64,000 bases of DNA from UBA1351 sp963677885 (GCA_963677885.1 OY782500.1:4774001-4838000), one strand, 5' to 3'. Numbered from the stretch's first letter, positions 1 to 8,878 are shown. Notes: a model not told the origin generated them from the sequence alone. Numbers and translations: made by a program.

Positions 1-888
1 ACTGGATCTGTCCTTTTTGCCATCCTCCGACAGGTGGAAGTTATTGAATCTTACCCACTGCTGATTATCATTATTGTTTTATCCCTTATACTTGGTGTCA
101 GCTTTGTTATACCAATCGGTGGTGGAGATATGCCGGTGGTTATTTCACTACTTAACTCTTTTTCAGGAATGGCAGCCTGTGCAGCCGGCTTTGTCATTAC
201 CAATAACGTACTGATTGTTGCAGGAGCTTTAGTTGGTTCATCAGGAATTATTTTGACGACCATTATGTGTAAGGCCATGAACAGGAAGTTGACCAACGTT
301 CTCTTTAGTGGTTTTGGTTCCGGTTCAGTTGCTGCAAAGGGTGCAGGTGTTCAAGGAGAGGCAAAACCTGTTTCTGTTGAAGATGCCTATCTTATGCTGG
401 AAGCGGCAAGTAATGTCTTGATCGTACCAGGTTATGGTATGGCTGTAGCCCAGGCCCAGCATGCTGTGTCAGAGCTTGCTGCTCAACTGGAAGACAATGG
501 ATGTGAAGTGAATTTTGCTATTCATCCAGTAGCCGGTCGTATGCCGGGGCATATGAATGTTCTTTTGGCAGAGGCCAATGTCCCTTATGAGAAGTTAAAG
601 GAAATGGATGATGTGAATCCAACCATTGAAATGGTGGATATCGTTATCGTTATCGGAGCCAATGATGTTGTTAACCCGGCAGCAAGAACCGATGAAAGTT
701 CGCCAATATATGGTATGCCTGTCATTAACGTAGACAAGGCCAGAACAGTCATCGTGATGAAACGGTCCTTAAACCCAGGATTTGCCGGTATCGACAATCC
801 CCTCTTCTTTAACGAGAACACCAGAATGCTCTTTGGAGATGCAAAAAAGACAACTCAGGGCTTGGTTGCTGAATTTAAGGAAAGCTAG
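1..888 (+). CDS. pntB: NAD(P) transhydrogenase subunit beta, 5'-truncated
   Basis: The reading frame is open from base 1 and closes at 886-888, so the N-terminal part of the gene lies outside the window; about 295 residues are present. PntB is the membrane and NADP(H)-binding subunit of proton-translocating transhydrogenase, which moves hydride between NADH and NADP+ coupled to the proton gradient. Several hydrophobic helices come first, followed by a soluble NADP-binding domain starting near base 390, with the glycine-rich stretch VPGYGMAVAQAQ and the conserved GANDVVNPAA and GFAGIDNPLF motifs. An intrinsic terminator follows. The family assignment is secure; the partner alpha subunit is presumably upstream of the window. 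Confidence 0.93.
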   Translation, partial: TGSVLFAILRQVEVIESYPLLIIIIVLSLILGVSFVIPIGGGDMPVVISLLNSFSGMAACAAGFVITNNVLIVAGALVGSSGIILTTIMCKAMNRKLTNVLFSGFGSGSVAAKGAGVQGEAKPVSVEDAYLMLEAASNVLIVPGYGMAVAQAQHAVSELAAQLEDNGCEVNFAIHPVAGRMPGHMNVLLAEANVPYEKLKEMDDVNPTIEMVDIVIVIGANDVVNPAARTDESSPIYGMPVINVDKARTVIVMKRSLNPGFAGIDNPLFFNENTRMLFGDAKKTTQGLVAEFKES

Positions 889-945
889 AAGTATAAAAGT
901 CTAAAGTATTGAGTTGATGAAAGATAGTTGAATCGACGATGTTGG

Positions 946-987
946 AAACACCCGGATTTATATTTTATATGAATTTGGGTGTTTTTT
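946..987 (+). terminator. Rho-independent terminator after pntB
   Basis: An AACACCC arm (947-953) pairs with GGGTGTT (977-983). The stem extends inward through G-T wobbles and A-T pairs to a TTTT loop, and seven T residues follow. It ends the pntB transcript before the glycosyltransferase operon. Confidence 0.85.
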
Positions 988-1061
988 TATGGTTTTAACT
1001 TGATTTAAGGTTAGGAGATTATGCTAGGTATAAGAAAAAAATAAAAGAAAGGAGTAACACA

Positions 1062-2132
1062 ATGAAAACACGCGTAGCACTTATACCTGCTTATGAACCT
1101 GACATGGGACTTGTTAAACTGGTTCAGGACCTTAATGAAAAAGGATTTGAAATTGTAGTCGTTGATGATGGCAGCGGCCTTGAATATAATAAAATATTTA
1201 GTCAAGCAGGTGCATATGGTCAAGTACTGACCCATGAAACAAATTTTGGAAAAGGCAGGGCCCTAAAAACCGGTTTAGTATATATCAAAAATAAGTTTGA
1301 CCAGGAGGCCCTCATCGTAACCCTGGATTCTGATGGACAGCATTCAGTAGAGGATGCATCCCATGTTATCTCTTTTGCCCAAGATGGGGAGGCTTTGATT
1401 CTTGGTTCCAGAAACTTTGACCAGGATGTTCCTCTAAGAAGTCGGTTTGGAAATCTGGTTACCAGATTTATATACAGCTTATTTACAAGAACCCATGTCA
1501 GAGATACCCAAACCGGTCTTCGAGCCTTTAAGGCTTCTATGATACCCTTTATGTTGGAAATTGAAGGAGACCGATATGAATATGAAATGAATGTCCTTTT
1601 GACCTGTTCCAAGGAAAAGGTGCCTATGAAAGAAGTGGATATTGAAACTATCTATATTGACAACAATTCAGGGTCACATTTTAATACGGTTAAAGATTCA
1701 TTTCGGATATATAAAGAGATTATCAAATTTGCAGCCTCATCCTTTTTAGGGTTCTTAGTTGATTATTCCATGTACGCTGCCTTGGTTATGATAACGGCAG
1801 GTCTGGGTGGTGCCATTAGTATTCCCTTATCCAATGTCTTGGCGAGAATTACCAGCGCAACAGTGAATTATAGTGTTAACCGTAAATTCGTTTTTCAGAA
1901 TAATGAGAAAATCGGTAAAACAATGAGTCAGTATTTTCTTTTGGTAGCTGTTATACTCGGTGGAAACACTGTCCTTCTAAGCTTTTTGGTAAATGGTTTA
2001 AACGTGGATAAGTATATAGCCAAGCTTATGACTGAAGTTACTTTCTTTACCTTAAGCTGGATGGCGCAGAAGTTCATTATCTTTCGAAAAAGGTCAGTCA
2101 GGAAGGAGGAGTTTACCTGCTATGGCAAATAA
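1062..2132 (+). CDS. Fused GT2 glycosyltransferase and GtrA-like membrane protein
   Basis: This 356-residue protein joins two modules. Residues 1 to about 220 are a GT2, dolichol-phosphate-mannose-synthase-like glycosyltransferase with VVDDGSG near residue 35 and the DSDGQH metal and nucleotide-sugar site near residue 90. Residues about 225-350 form four hydrophobic segments typical of GtrA/DPMS-associated membrane domains (FLGFLVDYSMYAAL, NYSVNRKFVF). Such fusions are thought to make and flip polyprenyl-phosphate sugars for cell-surface glycosylation. The start is preceded by AAAGGAG. The next gene overlaps its end by 11 bases, so the two are co-translated. The sugar and acceptor are unknown. 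Confidence 0.88.
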   Translation: MKTRVALIPAYEPDMGLVKLVQDLNEKGFEIVVVDDGSGLEYNKIFSQAGAYGQVLTHETNFGKGRALKTGLVYIKNKFDQEALIVTLDSDGQHSVEDASHVISFAQDGEALILGSRNFDQDVPLRSRFGNLVTRFIYSLFTRTHVRDTQTGLRAFKASMIPFMLEIEGDRYEYEMNVLLTCSKEKVPMKEVDIETIYIDNNSGSHFNTVKDSFRIYKEIIKFAASSFLGFLVDYSMYAALVMITAGLGGAISIPLSNVLARITSATVNYSVNRKFVFQNNEKIGKTMSQYFLLVAVILGGNTVLLSFLVNGLNVDKYIAKLMTEVTFFTLSWMAQKFIIFRKRSVRKEEFTCYGK

Positions 2133-3132
2133 AAAACATAAATTATTCAGCCTATCTTATGTAATTGTATTAGTTGTTTTTACCCTTTATGTCTTGATGG
2201 ATACTTTTGTTATTGCCAGGTCATATGTCGTCATTGATGAGTCAAGTGACCAAGCAGTCTTAGTGTCTCAATCAGTTACTGAAAATAGTACAGGAACAAG
2301 TCAAGAGCTTATTGTCATTGATGTGAATGATACAATACAGACAAGTGAAAGTGAAGCCTCTGATACAGATGATAATCTGGTCCAGGCTTCGGAAACGACT
2401 GTTACCGATTCTACATACAGTGATGCCAATATGACCATCACCATCAGTGAGTACAGGGAGTATGATACAAGTATTTATGTTGCAGATATTGTCCTTAGCT
2501 CAGCTGAATATCTATCGACAGCCTTTGCCAACAATACCTATGGTAAAAATGTAAAGGAAGCCACTTCAACAATAGCAGATCAAGTGAATGCTATCTTAGC
2601 CATAAATGGAGACTTCTATGGTGCCCATAATGAAGGCTATGTTATCAGAAACGGCGTTCTTTACAGGGAGTCCAGTTCAGATGATGATCAGGAAGATTTG
2701 GTTATTTATGAAGACGGGACTTTTGAAATCATCAGTGAAGGGCAAGTCGATGCAGATGAACTTCTTGCAAGCGGAGCAGGTCAAGTGCTGTCATTTGGTC
2801 CCGGATTAATCATGGATGGTCAAATAGAAGTGAGTGCCAAAGATGAAGTAGATAAAGCAAAGACCAGTAATCCAAGAACGGCTATTGGCGTCATTGATGA
2901 CCTTCATTATGTCATGATTGTATCTGATGGAAGAACTGATGAAAGTGAGGGGCTTACTCTTTATGAATTGGCTCAGTTTATGGAAGAACTGGGTGTATCC
3001 CAAGGATATAATCTTGATGGTGGAGGATCCTCGACCATGGTGTTCATGGGTCAAGTTGTCAATAATCCTACAAGTGATGGAAAACGCATAAAAGAAAGGA
3101 GTGTGAGTGACATTGTCTATATTGGATATTGA
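2122..3132 (+). CDS. Membrane-anchored phosphodiester glycosidase (NAGPA domain)
   Basis: This 336-residue protein has one N-terminal hydrophobic segment (about residues 9-32), then a Ser/Thr/Asp/Glu-rich linker to about residue 105, then a phosphodiester-glycosidase domain of the NAGPA/exopolysaccharide type. Supporting motifs are AINGDFYGAH, NPRTAIGVIDD and the C-terminal NLDGGGSSTMV signature with RSVSDIVYI. Family members remove sugars from phosphodiester-linked glycans at the cell surface. It overlaps the upstream glycosyltransferase-GtrA gene and the downstream small membrane protein gene, so a shared role in a surface polymer is inferred. RBS AAGGAGG precedes the ATG. Confidence 0.85.
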   Translation: MANKKHKLFSLSYVIVLVVFTLYVLMDTFVIARSYVVIDESSDQAVLVSQSVTENSTGTSQELIVIDVNDTIQTSESEASDTDDNLVQASETTVTDSTYSDANMTITISEYREYDTSIYVADIVLSSAEYLSTAFANNTYGKNVKEATSTIADQVNAILAINGDFYGAHNEGYVIRNGVLYRESSSDDDQEDLVIYEDGTFEIISEGQVDADELLASGAGQVLSFGPGLIMDGQIEVSAKDEVDKAKTSNPRTAIGVIDDLHYVMIVSDGRTDESEGLTLYELAQFMEELGVSQGYNLDGGGSSTMVFMGQVVNNPTSDGKRIKERSVSDIVYIGY

Positions 3133-3526
3133 AATGAGTGAGAATGAAATGAAAAGAAGGGCCTTGAAAAAAGTTTTAATCAATTATATGGCAGTAACCT
3201 TATTATGTGGTTCCTTCAGCATGATCTATGAATATTTCAGTCATGGTGTATACTCCAACTATATGGTTTATCTATTCCTCTTTCCTTTCCTTGGTGGTCT
3301 TATACCCTTTAGTCTCTTGGTCTATAATAAAGGCATTGCAATACCGGGAAGGCTTTCTGCCAATCTGCATCACCTTGGGATTGCTACCCTAACGGTAGGC
3401 AGCTGTATCAAAGGCATCTTGGATATATATGGAACCACGTCACCCTATATACCTCTATACTGGGTAGCCGGTGGAGTCATGATCTTTAGTGGAATCTTGA
3501 ATTATGTATATCATGATAAAAAATAA
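3107..3526 (+). CDS. Small four-helix membrane protein, function unknown
   Basis: This 139-residue protein starts at a GTG placed after AGAAAGGAG, inside the end of the glycosidase gene (26-base overlap). About four hydrophobic segments cover residues 27-45, 52-72, 85-105 and 112-133, and a basic tail HDKK ends it. I do not recognise the family. Translational coupling with the glycosyltransferase and phosphodiester glycosidase suggests it belongs to the same surface-glycan process. A later ATG at 3134 is possible but has a weaker ribosome binding site. A terminator follows directly. Confidence 0.7.
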   Translation: MTLSILDIEMSENEMKRRALKKVLINYMAVTLLCGSFSMIYEYFSHGVYSNYMVYLFLFPFLGGLIPFSLLVYNKGIAIPGRLSANLHHLGIATLTVGSCIKGILDIYGTTSPYIPLYWVAGGVMIFSGILNYVYHDKK

Positions 3527-3542
3527 TATAAATCTTTACAGG

Positions 3543-3572
3543 TGCCGACTCAATATGGGTCGGCATTATTAT
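3543..3572 (+). terminator. Rho-independent terminator of the glycosyltransferase operon
   Basis: TGCCGAC (3543-3549) pairs perfectly with GTCGGCA (3559-3565) across a nine-base loop, followed by a T-rich tail. Confidence 0.8.
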
Positions 3573-3653
3573 TTGACAATTGTTCTCAATTGAGCCATAA
3601 TGATGATAAAATTCAATGATGCAAGCTGGACTGGTCGTAAATCTATGATTTAC
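3573..3653 (+). promoter_or_regulatory. Promoter with paired CAATTG sites and leader hairpin, upstream of the DUF255 gene
   Basis: TTGACA (3573-3578), a 17-base spacer and CATAAT (3596-3601) form a good sigma-A promoter. Two CAATTG hexamers (3577-3582 and 3587-3592) lie exactly ten bases apart, about one helical turn, and may be an operator. In the leader GTAAATC (3637-3643) pairs with GATTTAC (3647-3653). The regulator is unknown. Confidence 0.6.
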
Positions 3654-3682
3654 TGCTCGTCTATGCAACCTAGGAGGTATTT

Positions 3683-5635
3683 GTGACTTCAGATAAATTT
3701 ACCAATCATTTAGAAAATGAGAGCTCTCCCTACTTACTTCAACATGTCCATAATCCAGTTGACTGGTATCCATGGGGGAATGAAGCCTTTAATAAGGCGA
3801 GAAAAGAACATAAACTGGTCTTTCTTAGTATCGGTTATGCAACCTGTCACTGGTGCCATGTCATGGCCCATGAATCCTTTGAGGACCAGGAAGTAGCCGA
3901 CTATCTTAATGAACATTTTGTTTCTATCAAAGTTGATAGAGAAGAGAGAAAAGACCTGGATACTATCTATATGAAAGCCTGCCAGGCCATGACAGGATCT
4001 GGTGGATGGCCCCTAAGCCTATGGCTGACTCCTGACCGTCTGCCGGTATATGCAGGAACCTATTTTCCCAAAAGAACTTTTATGGACAGGATGGGACTTT
4101 TAGATGTCAGTAAGTTTTTAAGTGAAACTTACCAGGAAAAGCCCAATGCCCTTTTCAATAAGGCTTTTGAAATTATTACGGCCTTAAAAAGACGGGAGAA
4201 CCATAAGGATGCTGACTTGGATGGCCAGGTTATCGAGAAAGCCTATGAAGCTCTTGCTGGGGCCTATGACTCTGATTTTGGAGGCTTCTCTGGGGCACCA
4301 AAGTTTCCGGTAACCAGTCAGATCAGTCTCATGCTTAAGTCAGGACAGAGTAAGTATGTCCAGATGGCTGTAGATACCTTGAAGGCAATGGCCAGGGGTG
4401 GACTCTATGACCATATGGGAGGAGGTTTCTCAAGATACAGTGTAGACAGGTACTGGATGATCCCTCATTTTGAGAAGATGCTCTATGATAATGGCCTCCT
4501 CTTCGATGTATATGCTTATGCTTATAAATTGACCAGGAATAATTCTTTTAGACAGATGATCAAGGAATCCATAGACTTTCTGGTGAGAGAATTAAAAGAT
4601 GACCTGGGTGGTTTCTATTCAGCCCTTGATGCTGATTCAGAGGGGGTTGAAGGTAAGTTCTACAGGTTTTCCCTTGATGAGGTCAAAAAAGTACTTGGTT
4701 TAGATGCCAAGTATTTTATCAAGGCCTATAATTTAACAGAGACAGGCAACTTTGAAGGATATAATGTACCCAACCTTATTGGTAAATCAGTGGACGTTAT
4801 GCAGGACGATAAATTAATTGACCTAAAAAGGAAAATTTTTGAATATAGAGAAACCAGGGTTAAGCCTGGTATAGATGACAAAATTCCTGCTTATGGAAAC
4901 GGATTTGCTATACATGGTCTTGCTGGTGTTTATAAGTATCTGGGTGAGGTCCGGGCTTTAGACCTTGCCAATGAGGCATCCAAGTATATAAGAAAGTATA
5001 TGTTGGACCATGAATATAACCTTTTGACCAGTATTCGTAATCAAAAAGGTAACATACATGGCTCCCTAGATGATTATGCATCTGTAATCAGAGGATTTTT
5101 AGGACTTTATGATGTGACTTTTGATAGAGACCTTCTCCATGATATTATTAAAATTTCTGATGTCTGTATTGATAAATTTTGGGACGAGGAACATGGTGGC
5201 TTTTTTGTTGGAGAAAATGGTAACCGTGAACTTATCTACAATCCTAAAGAAATTTATGATGGGGCAACACCTTCCGGTAACGCTATGATGTCCATGAACC
5301 TATTGAAGCTCTTTTTACTGACTGAAGATCTCAAGTATAAAAGTTTGATGGATGAGATGATACACGGTTTCACCTATAGGTATAATGACTTTAAACACTA
5401 TGCATCATACTCTATGGAATTCTTGAAAGCTTATAGGGAAGGAACCCATGAACTGAAGATTTTCATTCCTGACGAGAAATGGTTTGAGCCTGCCAAAGCC
5501 TTTTTATTAAAAGATATGGATGATGTTTTTGTACGCCACATTGGTCTTGATGTGGATAAATGTATTGATGGACAACCAACCATTTATCATTGTCAAACAG
5601 GTCAGTGTCAGATGCCGGTAGTTATTGAATTATAG
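3683..5635 (+). CDS. Thioredoxin-domain protein with six-hairpin-like domain (DUF255, YyaL/SPATA20 family)
   Basis: This 650-residue protein matches the YyaL/SSP411 family in length and motifs. The N-terminal thioredoxin-like domain carries CHWCHVM near residue 51 and the family hallmark HNPVDWYPWG near residue 23. The rest looks like an alpha/alpha toroid resembling N-acylglucosamine epimerases or glycoside hydrolases (ARGGLYDHMGGGFSRYS, HFEKMLYDN, DADSEGVEGKFY). The biochemical role of this widespread cytosolic family is not firmly established. The start is GTG at 3683 after TAGGAGG. The gene is monocistronic behind its own promoter. Confidence 0.9.
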   Translation: MTSDKFTNHLENESSPYLLQHVHNPVDWYPWGNEAFNKARKEHKLVFLSIGYATCHWCHVMAHESFEDQEVADYLNEHFVSIKVDREERKDLDTIYMKACQAMTGSGGWPLSLWLTPDRLPVYAGTYFPKRTFMDRMGLLDVSKFLSETYQEKPNALFNKAFEIITALKRRENHKDADLDGQVIEKAYEALAGAYDSDFGGFSGAPKFPVTSQISLMLKSGQSKYVQMAVDTLKAMARGGLYDHMGGGFSRYSVDRYWMIPHFEKMLYDNGLLFDVYAYAYKLTRNNSFRQMIKESIDFLVRELKDDLGGFYSALDADSEGVEGKFYRFSLDEVKKVLGLDAKYFIKAYNLTETGNFEGYNVPNLIGKSVDVMQDDKLIDLKRKIFEYRETRVKPGIDDKIPAYGNGFAIHGLAGVYKYLGEVRALDLANEASKYIRKYMLDHEYNLLTSIRNQKGNIHGSLDDYASVIRGFLGLYDVTFDRDLLHDIIKISDVCIDKFWDEEHGGFFVGENGNRELIYNPKEIYDGATPSGNAMMSMNLLKLFLLTEDLKYKSLMDEMIHGFTYRYNDFKHYASYSMEFLKAYREGTHELKIFIPDEKWFEPAKAFLLKDMDDVFVRHIGLDVDKCIDGQPTIYHCQTGQCQMPVVIEL

Positions 5636-5665
5636 GCAATGATGTGTATTTGGAAATGAGAGGAA

Positions 5666-5719
5666 TTGACATTGCTTCTCATTTCCTTTATAATACAAGT
5701 ACCCCCCCTATAGGGGTCG
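5666..5719 (+). promoter_or_regulatory. copA promoter with overlapping CsoR operator
   Basis: A consensus promoter, TTGACA (5666-5671), 17 bases, TATAAT (5689-5694), is followed at once by a C5-7/G4-rich pseudo-palindrome at 5699-5719 (GTACCCCCCC, TATA, GGGGTCG). This is the shape of known CsoR boxes. It would cover the transcription start, so apo-CsoR binding would block copA and Cu(I) would relieve it. The csoR gene is the last gene of this unit, giving autoregulation. Confidence 0.82.
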
Positions 5720-5734
5720 GGTAAGGAGGTTAAA

Positions 5735-8341
5735 ATGAAAAAGCAATACGATGTTGACGGTATGACCTGTACCGCCTGTGCTCTAGCAATCGAAAGACAG
5801 CTTAACAAGGTAGAGGGAATCAGCCGTATTAATGTTAATTATGCCAGTGAAAAAATGGTTGTTGAATATGATGAAGCAAAAGTCAATGAAGACCTTTTGG
5901 CTAGGCAGGTTGAAGATATTGGCTATACCTTAATTGTAGAAGAGAAAGAACATGTGAAAGACAGTGGAAATTCAAAGGTCCAGGAACACCAGGATCATAT
6001 GCGTCTGCGATTGATTTTATCCTTAGTGTTTACCCTACCGCTTTTCTATATAGCCATGGGACCTATGGTAGGATTGTGGGTGCCGGAATTTTTTGCCAAC
6101 CACCAGAATATACTTATGATAGGCTTAATCCAGCTTTTACTGACCATTCCGGTTATGCTGGTTAATAAGGAATTTTATACAGTAGGCTTTAAAACCCTAT
6201 GGAAGAGGTCGCCGAATATGGACTCCTTGGTTGCTGTAGGAACCGGTGCGGCTTTTGTCTATGGTTTGTTTGTCATCTTCCAACTTGCCTATGGATACTC
6301 TTATGGAGATATGGACAGGGTCATGACCTATCGACATGACCTGTATTTTGAATCAGTAGTGGTCATACTGACCCTAATAACCTTGGGTAAGTTTTTTGAA
6401 GCCAGGGCCAAAGGTAAAACCTTAAAGGCCATTGAGGCTCTTATGGAATTGGCGCCTAATGAAGGCCAGGTTCTTCGAGAGGGCCAGGTTGTTACCTTAC
6501 CTGTAGAAGCAATTAGGCATGGTGATATACTGGTTGTTAAAGCAGGGGATAAAGTTCCTCTTGATGGTCAGGTTGTTCAGGGAAATGGACTTATGGACGA
6601 AGCTATGTTAACCGGAGAAAGTTTACCTGTTGATAAAAGTCTGGAAGATACTATTTATGCTGGTACTTATTGTAAAACCGGCTATTTACAGGTGGAGGTG
6701 ACAGCCACTACTGAGGAAACAACCTTGTCCCATATCATTCAATTGGTTGAGGATGCCCAGTCGACAAAGGCTCCTATTGCCAAAATGGCGGATAAGATCA
6801 GTGCATATTTTGTACCGGCTGTCCTTGGTATATCTCTGGTAACCTTTGTGACTTGGCTTATCCTTGGAGAATCCGGTTCTTTTGCCTTCCAGATGGCAGT
6901 TAGTGTTCTGGTTATATCCTGCCCTTGTGCCCTTGGGCTTGCTACCCCTACTGCTATTATGGTTGGAACAGGGAAGGGGGCATCCTATGGAACACTTATT
7001 AAGAGTGGGGAGGCCCTAGAACTTCTTCACAGAGTCAAAACAATTGTCTTTGACAAAACCGGTACTTTAACCCATGGGAAACCCTTTGTTACCCAAGTTT
7101 CCTTTGCTGGTCAGGAAGATGACTATAAAGATGTCCTGTCCAAGATTGTTGCCATAGAAAAACTGTCTGAGCATCCATTTGCCAAGGCAATTGTCGAATA
7201 TGGCCATTCATTAAAGGTTCAAGACCAGGTGGTGGATAAGTATGAGACAATCCCTGGAAAAGGAGTGGTTGGCTTTATCGGTGGACAAGAGATTCTTATT
7301 GGTAATGAAAAGCTTATGGATGATCATCATATAAACATGGACCTTTTTAAGGCAGACTTGGATTTTGCAGCAGGAAAAGGTCACACACCACTTTTAGTCA
7401 GTCTTGATGGTGTCATGATTGGTTTCATTGTTGCTGCAGATACAGTAAAACCTGATGCAAAGAGTTTAGTATCCAAGTTACAGGCCTTAGGGATTAAGGT
7501 TGTTATGTTAACCGGTGATCATAAGAAAACAGCTCAAGCAATAGGTGAGAAATTAGGTGTAGATCAAGTGGTGGCTGAAGTTCTGCCTGAAGGCAAGTCT
7601 CAGATTATTGATGAACTTATGTCCAGTGATGGTCATGTGGCCATGGTTGGTGACGGTATCAATGATGCAGTAGCCTTAACTAAAGCCAGCGTTGGTATTG
7701 CAATAGGATCAGGAACCGATGTAGCCATAGAATCAGCTGATGTAGTTCTGGTAAAAGAGAGTCTCCAGGATGTTCTGACGGCAATTACCCTGAGTAAGGC
7801 AACCATTCGAAATATTAAGCAAAATCTTTTCTGGGCCTTCTTCTATAACGTTGTTGGTATACCTATAGCAGCTGGTCTCTTCTATTACGCCTTGGGCTGG
7901 AAGCTAAATCCTATGATCGCTGCTGCAGCTATGAGTTTTTCTTCAGTTTCTGTTGTGACCAACGCCTTAAGACTAAGAGGCTTTAAGTCAACAGGCCTTG
8001 ACAAAGGGCAAGGCAGCGTGGAGGCGGAAGAAACAGGCCTGGTAGATATTCAGTATGTAAATCAATCATCCATGAATGATTTAAACCATAAAGCAAATAA
8101 AATCCAAACAGATAAGGAAAGGAATAAGAATATGAAAAAATTAAGTATCGAAGGAATGTCATGTATGCACTGTGTAGGAAGAGTTGATAAAGCTCTTAAT
8201 GGTATTGAAGGTGTAACTGAAGTTAAGGTTGACCTGGGTTCCAACTCTGCAACCCTAAACCCAGGAAGTGTATCAGATGATGCCTTAAAGGCGGCGGTAA
8301 CTGAGGCTGGTTACGATGTAACAGAAATCGCTGAGGCATAA
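5735..8341 (+). CDS. copA: Cu(I)-exporting P1B-type ATPase with a CopZ-like domain fused at the C-terminus
   Basis: This 868-residue copper exporter has an N-terminal HMA domain (GMTCTAC, C12 and C15), membrane helices, the CPC metal site (ISCPCALGLATP), the phosphorylated DKTGT motif, SEHPFAKAI, MLTGDH and GDGINDAVAL. The ATPase proper ends near residue 760. A polar linker of about 40 residues then leads to a second HMA domain starting MKKLSIEGMSCMHC (C810, C813). A normal CopA has HMA domains only at the N-terminus. The extra domain looks like a separate copZ joined by loss of a stop codon, since a ribosome binding site and ATG survive inside the linker. It forms an operon with csoR, one base downstream. 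Confidence 0.92.
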   Translation: MKKQYDVDGMTCTACALAIERQLNKVEGISRINVNYASEKMVVEYDEAKVNEDLLARQVEDIGYTLIVEEKEHVKDSGNSKVQEHQDHMRLRLILSLVFTLPLFYIAMGPMVGLWVPEFFANHQNILMIGLIQLLLTIPVMLVNKEFYTVGFKTLWKRSPNMDSLVAVGTGAAFVYGLFVIFQLAYGYSYGDMDRVMTYRHDLYFESVVVILTLITLGKFFEARAKGKTLKAIEALMELAPNEGQVLREGQVVTLPVEAIRHGDILVVKAGDKVPLDGQVVQGNGLMDEAMLTGESLPVDKSLEDTIYAGTYCKTGYLQVEVTATTEETTLSHIIQLVEDAQSTKAPIAKMADKISAYFVPAVLGISLVTFVTWLILGESGSFAFQMAVSVLVISCPCALGLATPTAIMVGTGKGASYGTLIKSGEALELLHRVKTIVFDKTGTLTHGKPFVTQVSFAGQEDDYKDVLSKIVAIEKLSEHPFAKAIVEYGHSLKVQDQVVDKYETIPGKGVVGFIGGQEILIGNEKLMDDHHINMDLFKADLDFAAGKGHTPLLVSLDGVMIGFIVAADTVKPDAKSLVSKLQALGIKVVMLTGDHKKTAQAIGEKLGVDQVVAEVLPEGKSQIIDELMSSDGHVAMVGDGINDAVALTKASVGIAIGSGTDVAIESADVVLVKESLQDVLTAITLSKATIRNIKQNLFWAFFYNVVGIPIAAGLFYYALGWKLNPMIAAAAMSFSSVSVVTNALRLRGFKSTGLDKGQGSVEAEETGLVDIQYVNQSSMNDLNHKANKIQTDKERNKNMKKLSIEGMSCMHCVGRVDKALNGIEGVTEVKVDLGSNSATLNPGSVSDDALKAAVTEAGYDVTEIAEA
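8132..8341 (+). other. Possible internal translation start giving free CopZ copper chaperone
   Basis: ATG at 8132 is codon 800 of the copA frame. AAGGAAAGGA (8114-8123) lies eight bases upstream, a strong Shine-Dalgarno position that a coding linker has no need of. Initiation here would give a 69-residue CopZ-like protein with MSCMHC. Both fused and free forms may therefore be made from one gene. E. coli copA also yields a free chaperone domain, but by frameshifting at the N-terminal end. Confidence 0.5.
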
Positions 8342-8342
8342 T

Positions 8343-8609
8343 ATGAACGAAGGCCAAAAAAAGGCCCTTAGAAATCTAAAGACAGCCAGAGGTCAATTGG
8401 ACAAGGTGATTTCAATGCTGGAAGATGAACGGTATTGTATTGACGTAGCCAATCAAATTCTGGCTGTCAGCGGATTGCTAAAGAAGGCCAACATGGAAAT
8501 TCTTGAACAGCATATCAACCACTGTGTCCGTACTGCCTTTGAAGAAGGTGGTGGAGAAGACAAGGTTCAGGAAGTGATGAAAGTCGTTAACCGTCTGGTC
8601 GATAAGTAG
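8343..8609 (+). CDS. csoR: Copper-sensing repressor, CsoR/DUF156 family
   Basis: This 88-residue all-helical repressor starts one base after the copA stop codon. The Cu(I) ligands of the family are present with the right spacing: C32, H57 and C61 (C-x24-H-x3-C, as in C36/H61/C65 of M. tuberculosis CsoR). With a CsoR box over the copA promoter, it is inferred to repress its own operon until Cu(I) binds. The intact ligand set favours copper over the nickel or formaldehyde-sensing relatives (RcnR, FrmR). Confidence 0.92.
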   Translation: MNEGQKKALRNLKTARGQLDKVISMLEDERYCIDVANQILAVSGLLKKANMEILEQHINHCVRTAFEEGGGEDKVQEVMKVVNRLVDK

Positions 8610-8716
8610 ATTTTTACACTATTTTAACATTTTTAAATTGATACTACAAAAGATTAAAAAAGAATGAATTGTCACTCAATTAACAAATAATTGGTCAAAA
8701 TACCTGAAAATAACTC

Positions 8717-8745
8717 TTGATTTTTCTAGAATGTGAGCGTATAAT
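8717..8745 (+). promoter_or_regulatory. Strong promoter of the 8.75-9.18 kb non-coding RNA
   Basis: TTGATT (8717-8722), exactly 17 bases, then TATAAT (8740-8745). The predicted start is near 8752. There is no protein-coding gene of normal size downstream before the terminator at 9145-9176. Confidence 0.75.
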
Positions 8746-8833
8746 ATAGACAAAGGTTAGTTCCGGAACTACCTTATTACCTGATAAATCGTAAGCTTAC
8801 ATTAATTAGCTGACTAAAAAGGAGTGTAATTGT

Positions 8834-8878
8834 ATGGTAAATGTGCTCCAACTGGTAGGTTATATCAGAGCAGTATAA
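8834..8878 (+). CDS. Possible 14-residue peptide ORF inside the non-coding RNA
   Basis: AAAAAGGAG (8816-8824) is followed nine bases later by ATG at 8834, and the frame MVNVLQLVGYIRAV closes with TAA at 8876. The peptide is hydrophobic with one Arg. Ribosome-site quality suggests it could be translated, but an ORF this short may arise by chance, and its GGAG also forms the GGAGT/GCTCC stem. Confidence 0.3.
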   Translation: MVNVLQLVGYIRAV

